Of a stretch of DNA of 44,960 bases, positions 18,126 through 26,910 are shown one piece after another. This stretch comes from Verrucomicrobiaceae bacterium (GTDB lineage Bacteria; Verrucomicrobiota; Verrucomicrobiia; Verrucomicrobiales; Verrucomicrobiaceae): assembly GCA_947507875.1 (NCBI GenBank), contig CANNQP010000037.1:1-44960 (forward strand), in the 5' to 3' direction. The notes under the pieces were generated by a model that was given only the letters and a program-made list of their open reading frames with translations, was not told the DNA's origin and did not search any database. The stretch's first letter is position 1. Every line of letters starts with the position of its first letter. Made by a program: the position numbers and the translations under genes.

Positions 18126-20876
18126 TCACTTCAGCGAATCAAGAAACGCCAGCAGATCCGCCGCCTCCGACTCGGTCATGGCTTGAAGCAGTCCTTCCGG
18201 CATCAGCGAGGCAGGTTGGAGCTTCTGCGAGGTGATTTGAGCATTCGGAACCATCAGCGGCTGGCCGGTGGCGAGCTTGAGCGTCACGTCCTGGTCGCTG
18301 CGGCGAACGAGGAAGCCGGTTTGCTGGGTGCCGTCCTTCAAGGTGAGCGTCCATGTCTCGTAACCCTTGGCCATGGTTTTGGAAGGTGTGTGCATGCTTT
18401 CGAGCAGTTGCTCGCGGGTGAGGCGTGCGCCGACCTTGCTCAAGTCAGGCCCAAAGTCGCGACCGGTGCCGTTGATCAGATGACAGGCGAGACACGCGGC
18501 CATTTTGCCGGTCATGCTGATGAGCTCGGAGCCACGTTTCGCATCGCCCTTGGCGGCCAGGAGCTTCTTCGCGTCAAAATGCGTGCCGAGCGTCTTTACC
18601 CGCTGCTCGAAGGGCACAAAACGCTCGAAGTAGCAGGCGATCTCGGGATTCGGGTGTTTGGCTAGAGCTGAATCAAAAGGCTGTTTTCCGCGAGAAAGGG
18701 CATTCACGGCCAAAAGAGCCTCGGAGGAGGTTTTGACCTCTTTCGGTCTCTGCGAGGCTTCTGAGCCAGCGATCCAGTCCCACAGCAACTGGAAGCCTTT
18801 CGGGTCCACTTCACGCGCCCCGATCATCGGCATGTGACCATTCCCACTGCGGGCAATGCGAGCGATGAGGACGCTTTGCTCCGGTTTGCCGGGAGAGATC
18901 ACACGGGCATCCATGAGACCGAGTTCGCCGCGAACGGGCTTTTCACTGAGCATCATCGTCTCCGCCATAGGCAGATCGGCATTCGCCATGAACTGCACGC
19001 TGCCTCCGCCATTCTTGCGATGACAATGAGCGCAGTTGGCATGCAGCCAGGCACGCGCTTGCGATTCGAGATCGTCTTTGTCGTGCAGTCGGTTCGTCAG
19101 CCGGGCCATGAAGTGGGCATCAAGGACCTCTTCGGGCTTTTTGCCGTCGATCTTCACGAGTTGATCAGGTTGAAAGCCAAGCGCGAAACCGCTCCAGTTG
19201 GTGTGGCAACGGGCACACTCGCCGCGACCGTGGATGCGCCAGGGTTGTTTGTCCGCGATGAACTCCTCGCCATCCGGGCCGACGAGATCCGCATCGGTGC
19301 CCGCGTCGTTCCAGCGGTAGGAGTAGCCGTTCCACGACTCGCCGTCGAAGTGCAGAATCTGTGTCTCCAGTTTTCTCTTGAGGCTGATGGTGCGTACCAG
19401 CACGGACTCGGCGGGCCATTCGACCTTGTAGTTCAGCTTGCCCGGCTTGCCGCTGACGGTCGTCTTGATGCTCTCGCCATTCGGCAAGGCCACGAAGCGC
19501 TGCGCGGTGGCTCCATCCTGCCACATCGGCTCGGCGATCTCGAAAGGCCAAACACCTGCCGCGGGCTTCTGCGAGGTAGTGTCGGCAAAGAGACCGGTTT
19601 CGCTAAGCTTGCGCGGGAACTGGCTCGGCTTGCCCACGGCGGGATTTCTGGTGAGGCGGTAGAGGCGCGTGTCTTTTTCCCAATTCATCCAATACAACTC
19701 GCCATCCTCGCTTTGGCCGAAGGTGACGATCTTGTGCGGCGTATCGGCGATCTCCTCGCGCCTCGTGACCTGCTTTCCATCATGCCACAAGGCCCAGATC
19801 TTGCCGGTCTCGTAGTCGCCGTAGAGGTAAGCATCACGCAGCTCGGGAAAGCGGCTGCCGTGATACACATAGCCCCCGGTGATGCTCGCCGCCTCCGTGT
19901 GGGGATGCGCGGCGACGGGCGGGATGATCTCGCCGGGGCCTTTCGTCTCCGGTTTGATCGGCTGCGAGGCCTCCATGGCGCTCCAGCCGTGGTTTCCTCC
20001 CTTTTGCACGAGGTGAATCATCTCCCAAAGCTCCCAGCCGACATCGCCGCACCAAAGGCGGCCCTTGGCATCAAAGCTGATCTTCCAGGGGTTGCGGAAG
20101 CCGAAGGCCCAGATCTCCGGACAAACCGTGAGGTGGGCACTCTTGCCCGCCAAAGAAGACGGCGAACCGTCATTGCGGGCAGGAGTGCCCGCATCACTTC
20201 TGACAAAAGGGTTGTCCTTCGGGATCGAGTAGGCCCTGCCGCCTTCCTCGTGATCCACGTCGATTCGCAAAATGCAGGAGAGCAGATCATTCAATCCCTG
20301 GCCGGTATTGCGCGGATCGGGCGGCGAGGGCACCTCGGCATCGCCGGTGGAGCAGTAGAGCATGCCATCCGGCCCAAACTCCAGCGACGCGCCATTGTGA
20401 CCGCCGCAGAGCCAGGTGAGCAGCACGACCTCCGAGGCCGGATCGAGCACCGGTGGCTCGTTTTGCATCAATTTGAAGCGGGAAAGCTTCGTGCCGTCGT
20501 CGAGCTTGTCGCCGATGGTGTAGGTGACGAAGACAAAGCCGTTCTCCCGCCACTTCGGATGAAACGCGATGCCATAGGCATGAGAGAGCGTCTCGTGCTT
20601 CGCCTTCAAGTCGATCAGCAGATGCTGCGAAGCCGCGTCCGGCGTGTCGGCAAAGGTGAAGATCTTCCCCGTGTTCTCCACCGCCGCGAAACGATGCGCC
20701 GTCGGCATCGCGATCATCTCCAAACCGTCATGAAGCCCGAGCTGCGTAAAGACCTGCTCCGCGATGAACGGCTTCGGTGCCTCCGGCGTGCCATGAATGC
20801 GGGAACGGGTCCACTGGGCAGACGCAGAAGCGGCGAGCAGGCAGAGAAAAAGAGGGCGCATCAGAGGTAGCAACAT
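18126..20876 (-). CDS. Secreted glucose/sorbosone-dehydrogenase-like multi-heme cytochrome c protein
   Basis: This is an exported protein of about 916 residues. The N-terminal domain (about 30-430) resembles PQQ-dependent glucose/sorbosone dehydrogenase propellers (IAFHPKWRENGFVFVTYT, CGGHNGASLEFGPDGMLY, WAFGFRNPWKISFD, GDVGWELWEMIH). Three heme motifs follow: CARCH (about 553), CAHCH (about 614) and CLACH (about 794). The end repeats the PVC pattern LKDGTQQTGFLVRR...PASLMPEGLLQ...LLAFLDSLK. It probably oxidises a sugar in the periplasm and passes electrons down the hemes. The open frame extends to 20933, but the leader LLPLMRPLFLCLLAASASA fits a start at 20876 or 20861. The gene is GC-rich, with a long open antisense frame. 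Confidence 0.85.
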   Translation of the reverse strand: MLLPLMRPLFLCLLAASASAQWTRSRIHGTPEAPKPFIAEQVFTQLGLHDGLEMIAMPTAHRFAAVENTGKIFTFADTPDAASQHLLIDLKAKHETLSHAYGIAFHPKWRENGFVFVTYTIGDKLDDGTKLSRFKLMQNEPPVLDPASEVVLLTWLCGGHNGASLEFGPDGMLYCSTGDAEVPSPPDPRNTGQGLNDLLSCILRIDVDHEEGGRAYSIPKDNPFVRSDAGTPARNDGSPSSLAGKSAHLTVCPEIWAFGFRNPWKISFDAKGRLWCGDVGWELWEMIHLVQKGGNHGWSAMEASQPIKPETKGPGEIIPPVAAHPHTEAASITGGYVYHGSRFPELRDAYLYGDYETGKIWALWHDGKQVTRREEIADTPHKIVTFGQSEDGELYWMNWEKDTRLYRLTRNPAVGKPSQFPRKLSETGLFADTTSQKPAAGVWPFEIAEPMWQDGATAQRFVALPNGESIKTTVSGKPGKLNYKVEWPAESVLVRTISLKRKLETQILHFDGESWNGYSYRWNDAGTDADLVGPDGEEFIADKQPWRIHGRGECARCHTNWSGFALGFQPDQLVKIDGKKPEEVLDAHFMARLTNRLHDKDDLESQARAWLHANCAHCHRKNGGGSVQFMANADLPMAETMMLSEKPVRGELGLMDARVISPGKPEQSVLIARIARSGNGHMPMIGAREVDPKGFQLLWDWIAGSEASQRPKEVKTSSEALLAVNALSRGKQPFDSALAKHPNPEIACYFERFVPFEQRVKTLGTHFDAKKLLAAKGDAKRGSELISMTGKMAACLACHLINGTGRDFGPDLSKVGARLTREQLLESMHTPSKTMAKGYETWTLTLKDGTQQTGFLVRRSDQDVTLKLATGQPLMVPNAQITSQKLQPASLMPEGLLQAMTESEAADLLAFLDSLK

Positions 20877-20929
20877 CGGGAGACTGGACAACTCTACCCG
20901 ATGCACTGCGGCCATGGCACTCTTAAACT

Positions 20930-22132
20930 TCACTCCACCTCATTCACCGGCGAGTCGAGGGAGGACTTCTGCCATCGCCCCTCCAGCGTATAAACAAGAT
21001 GCGGGGTGTAAAGCTGCGGCTCCAGCAAAAAGGAGTCGTGCCCTTTGTCCGAATGTACGGTGATGTGCATGCTGGAGACCTCTGCCCGCTCAAGCGAGCC
21101 GATCAGCTCGGCCTGCTCCTCTGGGTAAAAGCAGAAGTCACTGTCGATGCTGAAGACGAGATAATGATGCCCCGCCGCACGACTGCGGGCAAAGAGTTCA
21201 TGATAGCTGGTCACACCTGCATCTCTGAGGGGATCGTAGCGCAGCCACATATTGATGATGCGGAGGTAGCAGTTCGCATCGAAACGCTTCACGAACTTTT
21301 TCCCCTGGTGCAGCATGTAGCTCTCCACGTTGTGGCCAACTTTGTACCACGAGAGCTGGCCTTCAGGCTGGGTTACGCTCTGTCGTGCGCGGTGCTCAAT
21401 GGCATCCAGGTGCACAAAAGTTTTGTGCGAGATCATGCGTGCCAACGCTAGACCGTATTCAGGTGGGTCACCTTCATAGTAGTTCCCGCCTTTGAAATGA
21501 GGATCATTTTCGATGGCCAGCACCTGCTCGAACAAGGTCAGCCGCGTCAGCACCGTGGTGCGCAGGCCGGTAGCCACGGGCATGACGATTTTCACGCGCT
21601 CAGGGTAGAGGGTGGCGAAGTTGATGGCCAGCAAGCCACCCACGGAGGAGCCAATCACTGCATGCAGCTTCTTAATGCCGAGATGATCGAGAAGCGCCGC
21701 CTGACTGCGCACGACATCGCTGCTGATCACGGGGGGAAAGGCAGCGCCATAGGGCTTGCCCGTCTCGGGATTGATCGAGGCTGGCCCGCTGCTCCCGTAG
21801 CAACCGCCGAGGTAATTTGCACAAATCACACACCAGCGGTTGGTATCCAGTGCCTTCCCTGGGCCGATGAAGAGATCCCACCAGCCATGCTTCACATCCT
21901 CAGTCCATCGGCCTTCCAACCCTGGTACGTCAGCATTGTAACCCGCGGCGTGCTGACTGCCCGAGAGCGCGTGAAAGAGCAGGATCGCGTTGCTCTTCCT
22001 CGCGTTCAGTTTGCCATACATCTCGTAGGCAACCGTGATGCCAGGCAGGGCATCGCCACTGGCAAAAACGAACGGCTCGCTGGCGCTGCCGTGGTGGAAA
22101 AAGTGAGTGCTGGTTTCGCCGATACCTGTCAT
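20930..22132 (-). CDS. metX: Homoserine O-acetyltransferase (MetX)
   Basis: This 400-residue enzyme transfers an acyl group (normally acetyl from acetyl-CoA) to homoserine in methionine synthesis. It has the MetX marks: the N-terminal ITVAYEMYGKLN and LLFHALSGSQHAAG, the nucleophile elbow GSSVGG with Ser163 as likely catalytic serine, GGNYY, and the late SIDSDFCFYPEEQ (Asp) and SDKGHDSFLLE (His). I start at ATG 22132, preceded by GAGAGGT, instead of the TTG at 22144. It lies 53 nt upstream of the cytochrome gene on the same strand. Acetyl versus succinyl specificity is not proven by these motifs. Confidence 0.88.
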   Translation of the reverse strand: MTGIGETSTHFFHHGSASEPFVFASGDALPGITVAYEMYGKLNARKSNAILLFHALSGSQHAAGYNADVPGLEGRWTEDVKHGWWDLFIGPGKALDTNRWCVICANYLGGCYGSSGPASINPETGKPYGAAFPPVISSDVVRSQAALLDHLGIKKLHAVIGSSVGGLLAINFATLYPERVKIVMPVATGLRTTVLTRLTLFEQVLAIENDPHFKGGNYYEGDPPEYGLALARMISHKTFVHLDAIEHRARQSVTQPEGQLSWYKVGHNVESYMLHQGKKFVKRFDANCYLRIINMWLRYDPLRDAGVTSYHELFARSRAAGHHYLVFSIDSDFCFYPEEQAELIGSLERAEVSSMHITVHSDKGHDSFLLEPQLYTPHLVYTLEGRWQKSSLDSPVNEVE

Positions 22133-22188
22133 GTTACCTCTCAAGGAGAGGAGAATGCAGGCTCTGTCAAAGGGCGATGCTCTCTGCT

Positions 22189-22698
22189 TCAGCGTAGCCA
22201 GTTGCCCTCAAGGACAGGGCCAGGCTCCACTTTCCAAGTGCCATTGTCACTGGTGACCTTCCAGCTCTGACGCTGAAAATGCTTTTTGTAGGCCCAGGCG
22301 GCTTCATACTCCCACACATTGCCTGCGCTTTGCTTCATGGTGCGGATTTGGATGAGAAAAACAGGCACGCGCAAATCAGGATCGACAGCCGTGTTGTCTG
22401 GTGGAGCTGTCGTGAGCACGGAGGGGCTAATGACGCGCAACTTCGTGTCGGCGAAGCGCTGCATAAAGGGCACACTGGTGGGCGTGTAGTCACGCCCTCG
22501 AATGATTTCCCCGAGGGCGATGGAGTAGCTTTTCTGAACGCCTGGATTGGGATCTGGCAGCGTACGAAAAATCTCACGCACCAGCGCCTCGGTGCCAGCA
22601 TGTTCATAGTCCGCCAAAGACATACCGCTGCGGTCCACGGGTCCGCAGGACAAGAGACAAGAGGAAAGCAGAACGAAAAGGGCAAAGGGGCGAAACAT
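22189..22698 (-). CDS. Putative lipoprotein of unknown function
   Basis: This is a 169-residue protein with a lipoprotein signal: a hydrophobic stretch [18 protein letters not shown] with a likely lipobox LLSC, so it should be lipid-anchored after cleavage before the cysteine. The rest is soluble and mixed alpha/beta, with no motif I recognise. It lies 56 nt upstream of metX on the same strand and may be co-transcribed. It faces the fabV gene divergently across a 170-nt gap. Confidence 0.65.
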   Translation of the reverse strand: MFRPFALFVLLSSCLLSCGPVDRSGMSLADYEHAGTEALVREIFRTLPDPNPGVQKSYSIALGEIIRGRDYTPTSVPFMQRFADTKLRVISPSVLTTAPPDNTAVDPDLRVPVFLIQIRTMKQSAGNVWEYEAAWAYKKHFQRQSWKVTSDNGTWKVEPGPVLEGNWLR

Positions 22699-22816
22699 CA
22701 GGCGGCATTACGCGCGTCGATCCCTATTGTGCAAGGTCGGGGCGCAGGAAATGCAAAGGCACTTGGGAAAAGGCGGGAGGGAAAACCAGTTGCCCGTTAG
22801 GCGCGCACTGCTAGCT

Positions 22817-22852
22817 AACCGCTGGCCCCGTTGCGGGGGCGGTTTATTTTTT
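22817..22852 (+). terminator. Terminator-like hairpin directly upstream of fabV
   Basis: An outer stem AACCGC (22817-22822) pairs with GCGGTT (22839-22844). An inner stem CCCCG (22826-22830) pairs with CGGGG (22834-22838) around a TTG loop. The T-rich run TTTATTTTTT follows, on the plus strand only. No plus-strand gene lies behind it for about 4.7 kb, so it may act as a leader attenuator for fabV, 17 nt downstream. Confidence 0.6.
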
Positions 22853-22868
22853 CCAGCCTTTTCCTGTC

Positions 22869-24068
22869 ATGATCGTCACTCCCAAGATCCGTGGTTTCAT
22901 CTGTACGACTGCCCACCCGGTGGGCTGCGCCAAGCATGTCGCCGAGCAAATCGACGTAGTCAAAGCCCGCGGCCCCATGGCCGATGCGCCCAAGAAGGTG
23001 CTGGTCATCGGTGCTTCTACCGGTTACGGCCTCTCCTCCCGCATTGCGGCGGCTTTTGGCGGAGGCGCTGCTACCCTAGGGGTCTTTTTTGAAAAACCTG
23101 GTGAACCTGACCGCTGCGGCACTGCCGGATGGTACAACACGGCCGCTTTTGAAAAAGAGGCCCAGGCAGCCGGGCTCTATGCCCGCTCCTTCAATGGCGA
23201 TGCTTTTTCCGATACGATGAAGGCAGAGGTCATCGCCGCCATCAAGGCCGATCTAGGTCAGGTGGACTGCGTGATTTACTCCCTAGCCTCCCCACGCCGC
23301 ACGCATCCAAAGACGGGCGAAGTCTTCAAATCTGTGCTAAAGCCCATCGGCCAGAGCTACACCAACAAGAATCTCAATACTGGCACAGGTGCTGTGAACG
23401 AAGTCACTCTGGAGTCGGCGAACGAAGACGAGATCGCCCAAACCGTCGCCGTCATGGGCGGTGAAGACTGGGAAATGTGGATGGATGCTCTGCTGGAGGC
23501 AGGCGTGGTGGCCCCTGGCACTCAGACCGTGGCCTACAGCTACATCGGGCCAGAACTGACCTGGCCCATCTACAAAAATGGAACCATCGGCCGCGCCAAA
23601 GAAGACGTTGAGCGCGCTCAACGTGCCCTCGATGCGAAACTGGCACCCTTGGGCGGCAAAGCCTGGGTCTCCGTGAACAAGGCCCTGGTCACCCAGGCCA
23701 GCAGCGCCATCCCAGTCGTGCCCCTCTACATCTCTTTGCTCTACAAAGTGATGAAAGCCGACGGCACCCACGAGGACACCATCGAGCAGATGGACCGCCT
23801 CTTCCGCGAGCGTCTCTACCATGGGGCCAGCCCACAGCCCGACGAGGCCGGACGCATCCGCGTGGACGACTGGGAGATGGCACCTGCCGTGCAAAAGCTC
23901 GTCGATGACCGATGGAAGGAAGTAAACACCGAAAACTTCCCCCAACTCGGCGACTTCGAGGGCTATCAGAGTAGCTTCTTGCGCTTGTTTGGCTTTGGTC
24001 TCAGCGGCGTCGATTACGATGCCGATGTAGACACCGCTACCTCAGTGCCTTCCTTGGCAGCCGCCTGA
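22869..24068 (+). CDS. fabV: FabV-type enoyl-ACP reductase (NADH)
   Basis: This 399-residue enzyme catalyses the last reductive step of each fatty-acid elongation round: a trans-2-enoyl-ACP is reduced with NADH. It matches the usual FabV length of about 400. It starts IVTPKIRGFICTTAHPVGC, has the nucleotide-binding VLVIGASTGYGLSSRIAAAFG and the FFEKP motif, and carries the catalytic pair Tyr235-x8-Lys244 (YSYIGPELTWPIYKNGTIGRAK region). The FabV route is resistant to triclosan compared with FabI. It is the first plus-strand gene after a stretch of minus genes, and its leader contains a terminator-like hairpin. Confidence 0.9.
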   Translation: MIVTPKIRGFICTTAHPVGCAKHVAEQIDVVKARGPMADAPKKVLVIGASTGYGLSSRIAAAFGGGAATLGVFFEKPGEPDRCGTAGWYNTAAFEKEAQAAGLYARSFNGDAFSDTMKAEVIAAIKADLGQVDCVIYSLASPRRTHPKTGEVFKSVLKPIGQSYTNKNLNTGTGAVNEVTLESANEDEIAQTVAVMGGEDWEMWMDALLEAGVVAPGTQTVAYSYIGPELTWPIYKNGTIGRAKEDVERAQRALDAKLAPLGGKAWVSVNKALVTQASSAIPVVPLYISLLYKVMKADGTHEDTIEQMDRLFRERLYHGASPQPDEAGRIRVDDWEMAPAVQKLVDDRWKEVNTENFPQLGDFEGYQSSFLRLFGFGLSGVDYDADVDTATSVPSLAAA

Positions 24069-24127
24069 GCCGGCTTCGCTGGTCCTATGCACGCCTGTTT
24101 TCACCCCATGTCATCCACCGTAGCCCC

Positions 24128-24943
24128 TTGATCGCACTCGCCACGGCCAGCCAGAAAGGAGGTGTCGGAAAAACGACCCTCTGCATTAACCTCGCTTACT
24201 CCCTCGCGCGGCGCGGATGGAAGACCTTGCTTGTGGATACAGACCCGCAGGGCGGCGTAGGGCTTTCTCTGGCGCGATCGGCCCGGTCCAAAGCTGGCTT
24301 TTACGATTATCTGTGTGGCCTGGAACGTGATGCCGAGCGTCTTGTGCTGGCGACACGGCTGCCCGAGCTAGAGATCCTTCCTGCGGGGCAATATGACAAT
24401 GCCGCCCGCCTTGGCTGGCCCGCGCAAGAGGTGGCCTTTCGCCTTGATGATTTACTGCGTGCAGCCGAACGGCGTGGCGTGGATTGCCTGATCCTTGACA
24501 CAGCAGCAGGGCTGAATGCCATGTCCGAATCCGTGGTGAAGGCCTGCGACTACGTCATCCTCCCCCAGCAGTCGGAGCCACTGGCCATGCGCAGCGTGCC
24601 CCACATGTTGGAAACGCTGTCCCGTTTTCGCAGCGAGGGTGCTAGAGTGAAGGTTGCGGGCATCCTTTTGACCATGGTGTCCCAGGAAAGTCAGGTGAGT
24701 CAAAAAGTAGCCGCAGAGCTCCGAGCGCTGCTGCCTCGAGACATGATTTTCGACCAAAACGTGCCTCGACTGAACTCCTTCCTGGAGGCCAGTGCTTTGG
24801 GCATACCGGTAGCTTTGCTGAAAAAAAATCCTCCGCCCGAAGCATTGCTCTATGACCAAATCGCCGCCGAGATCGAACGCCGCACAGGCCTCATTGATGA
24901 AGGGGAGGCGCCAAGTCACACTCACTCTGGTCTGCTGGATTGA
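24128..24943 (+). CDS. ParA/MinD-family ATPase (orphan)
   Basis: This is a 271-residue P-loop ATPase. The deviant Walker A KGGVGKTT occupies residues 10-17 with the signature lysine at 10. Next come VDTDPQGG (switch I region), CLILDTAAG (Walker B) and VILPQQSEPLA. Such proteins position plasmids, chromosomes or large complexes. No ParB or second partner is adjacent, so its cargo is unknown. The start is TTG 24128; no ATG or GTG lies in frame nearby. A seven-codon frame (ATG 24108 to TGA 24131) overlaps this TTG and could couple translation. Confidence 0.8.
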   Translation: MIALATASQKGGVGKTTLCINLAYSLARRGWKTLLVDTDPQGGVGLSLARSARSKAGFYDYLCGLERDAERLVLATRLPELEILPAGQYDNAARLGWPAQEVAFRLDDLLRAAERRGVDCLILDTAAGLNAMSESVVKACDYVILPQQSEPLAMRSVPHMLETLSRFRSEGARVKVAGILLTMVSQESQVSQKVAAELRALLPRDMIFDQNVPRLNSFLEASALGIPVALLKKNPPPEALLYDQIAAEIERRTGLIDEGEAPSHTHSGLLD

Positions 24944-24991
24944 TGCCGAGAAAGTGACGCCCTGCTGGCCCATCTAAAGAAAAGCCTAGCC

Positions 24992-25025
24992 TTCCTCCCT
25001 GCCCCCTTGGGCAGCCTGGGAGGAA
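24992..25025. other. Long imperfect hairpin between parA-like and nagA-like genes
   Basis: TTCCTCCC (24992-24999) pairs with GGGAGGAA (25018-25025), with an inner stem TGCCC/GGGCA (25000-25004 and 25009-25013). No T-run follows on the plus strand. It could end transcription of the ParA-like gene or protect an mRNA end. It lies in a 233-nt gap with no other recognisable feature. Confidence 0.4.
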
Positions 25026-25176
25026 ACCATTCAAAAAGAAAAATCATGGGTTCAACCTGGTGGTCACTTTAGCTATTCCATCCCTAGAGCATCCACAGTG
25101 GAGCTTGGCACAAAAGCACCAAGAGGTGCCATCATGAATCCGATGAAGAAGGATCAATTGGTGCGTTATAGCCTTC

Positions 25177-26091
25177 ATGAAACCTTTTGACCTCCAGGTA
25201 AATGGCTATGCAGGCACCGACTTCAACCGCGATGGACTGACGGCAGAAGCGCTGCATCACGCCTGCCAATGCCTCCTGGAGGATGGTTGCACTCAGATCC
25301 TCGCCACCTTCATCACGGATGATCTCAACGCCATGGCCGATCGCATGGCCACGCTGGTGAGCCTGCGTGAGGCTGATGAACTCGTGCGCTCGGTGATCGC
25401 TGGCATCCACATCGAAGGGCCCTTCATCAGCCCTGAAAAAGGCTACGTCGGCGCACACCCCGCCCAGCACGTGCGCCCCGGGACACTGGAGGATGCCAAG
25501 CTGCTGCTGGACGCCGCAGGCGGGCTGACCCGCGTCGTCACCCTGGCTCCTGAGCACGACGCCAACTTCCTCACGATCGAATTCCTGGCCAACCACGGCA
25601 TCACCGTCTCCGCCGGCCATTGCAACCCCAGCCTGGATACCCTGCGCGCCGCGACCGAGCATGGGCTGACCATGTTCACCCACGTGGGCAATGGCTGCCC
25701 CATGCTCATGCACCGCCATGACAACATCATCCACCGCGCCCTAGCCCTGCGAGACAAGCTCTGGCTCTGCTTCATTCCAGACGGCGTCCACATCGACTTC
25801 TACAGCCTGAAAAACTACCTCGCTGTCGCTGGGCTAGAAAAGACCATCTTTGTCACCGATGCCATCTCCGCCGCCCGCCTCGGCCCCGGCACCTACAGCC
25901 TCGCGGGTTGGGACATTCGCGTCGGCGATGACCTCGTCGCCCGTAGCCCCGATGGCTCCCACTTTGTCGGCAGCACCGTCACCGTGCCCCGCATCTTGAG
26001 CGTGGGTCAGGAGCAACTCGGCCTGAGTCCTGCCGAACTCGAACGCCTGCTGGACACCAACCCACGCCAAGCCGTGAAGATCCCCGAGTGA
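25177..26091 (+). CDS. nagA: NagA-like N-acetylglucosamine-6-phosphate deacetylase
   Basis: This is a 304-residue amidohydrolase. It keeps the barrel and metal/substrate motifs of NagA: DLQVNGYAGTDFN at the start, HIEGPFISPEKGYVGAH (metal Glu and His), SAGHCNPS (His), FTHVGNG (His), IPDGVHIDF and FVTDAI (catalytic Asp). NagA normally has about 380 residues. This one lacks the N-terminal small-domain strands and starts directly at the barrel, so the flanking beta-domain is only partial. It probably removes acetyl groups from GlcNAc-6-P or a related cell-wall sugar. The gene stands alone and ends before a strong terminator. Confidence 0.8.
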   Translation: MKPFDLQVNGYAGTDFNRDGLTAEALHHACQCLLEDGCTQILATFITDDLNAMADRMATLVSLREADELVRSVIAGIHIEGPFISPEKGYVGAHPAQHVRPGTLEDAKLLLDAAGGLTRVVTLAPEHDANFLTIEFLANHGITVSAGHCNPSLDTLRAATEHGLTMFTHVGNGCPMLMHRHDNIIHRALALRDKLWLCFIPDGVHIDFYSLKNYLAVAGLEKTIFVTDAISAARLGPGTYSLAGWDIRVGDDLVARSPDGSHFVGSTVTVPRILSVGQEQLGLSPAELERLLDTNPRQAVKIPE

Positions 26092-26136
26092 TCAAACCGG
26101 CGTTGACTCGGGCACCGATCCTCCTTTGATGGAGGC

Positions 26137-26160
26137 AGCACCCTTTCTGGGTGCTTTTTC
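26137..26160 (+). terminator. Intrinsic terminator after nagA-like gene
   Basis: The 7-bp stem AGCACCC (26137-26143) pairs with GGGTGCT (26149-26155), a short TTTCT loop lies between, and a T-run follows directly. It lies 46 nt after the nagA-like stop and just before the peroxiredoxin gene. Confidence 0.8.
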
Positions 26161-26184
26161 CACCTCCATCCCCCACCGCATCCC

Positions 26185-26679
26185 ATGGCCCTCTCCGTCG
26201 GCACCCCAGCCCCCGATTTCACCGTCACCACCCTCGGCGCCAGCGGCCCCGAGCTCTTCAAGCTGTCCGAAAACATCGGCCAAAGCCACCTGCTGCTCCT
26301 CTTTGTGCCCATGGCCTTCACCGGCGTCTGCACCCAGGAGTTCTGCGCTCTGTCCAGCAGCATCAACGAATACACCGCCCTGAACGCCACCGTCGTCGGC
26401 ATCAGCGGTGACAACCCCTTTGCTCAGAAAGCCTGGGCTGAGAAAGAAGGCATCACCCTGAAGCTGCTGAGCGACTACGACCACAAGGTCGCCACCGCCT
26501 ACGGCGTGGCCTACGACAGCTTCCTGCCTGCCAAAAATCTCATCATGGGGGGCGTGCCAAAGCGCTCTGCCTTCATCATCGACAAAGCAGGCATCATCCA
26601 ATACGCCGAAGCCCTCGAAAGCCCCGGCGACCTGCCGAACTTCGACGCCATCAAGGCCAAGCTCGCCGAGCTGAACTGA
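26185..26679 (+). CDS. Peroxiredoxin (BCP/AhpE-like)
   Basis: This 164-residue thiol peroxidase reduces hydrogen peroxide and organic peroxides. The active-site sequence FVPMAFTGVCTQEFC places the peroxidatic Cys at 49. A second Cys at 54 is a candidate resolving cysteine, the spacing seen in BCP-type atypical two-cysteine enzymes. The conserved Arg is probably in GVPKRSAFIID. The N-terminus (LSVGTPAPDFTV) is the normal peroxiredoxin start. It is a single-gene unit between two terminators. The start follows a C-rich leader without a Shine-Dalgarno. Confidence 0.87.
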   Translation: MALSVGTPAPDFTVTTLGASGPELFKLSENIGQSHLLLLFVPMAFTGVCTQEFCALSSSINEYTALNATVVGISGDNPFAQKAWAEKEGITLKLLSDYDHKVATAYGVAYDSFLPAKNLIMGGVPKRSAFIIDKAGIIQYAEALESPGDLPNFDAIKAKLAELN

Positions 26680-26702
26680 TCCCTGTCCCTTTAGGCAAAC
26701 TC

Positions 26703-26735
26703 AACCCTCCCCTGCCTCCGCACGGGAGGGTTTTT
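26703..26735 (+). terminator. Intrinsic terminator after the peroxiredoxin gene
   Basis: The 9-bp stem AACCCTCCC (26703-26711) pairs with GGGAGGGTT (26724-26732), followed by Ts to 26735. It lies 23 nt downstream of the stop codon. Confidence 0.85.
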
Positions 26736-26910
26736 CATGGGCGGGTGAGGCTAGCAGCTGGCCAAGGGGCCATTGGTTCAGGAGGAGTCCGTCGCCTGAG
26801 CATTCTAGCCTGAGGTGGATGACAGCGGGGCCGTTCGGCCAGGCCGATGTGACTCGGGCTGCGATGACGGCCTTGCCAAGGGGGAGACGCGGTCTAGTCT
26901 CGCGCCCGTT

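Noticed and set aside
18834..20870. Plus-strand open frame of 678 codons opposite the multi-heme gene
   Set aside because: It is antisense to a gene with clear heme and propeller motifs. Its residues are Arg/Ala/Gly/Val/Leu-rich with no family pattern, as expected from GC-biased codon positions on the other strand.
22727..23092. Plus-strand frame overlapping fabV and its leader
   Set aside because: It is out of frame with fabV, whose motifs are certain. The overlap is a shadow, and no leader peptide is evident in it.
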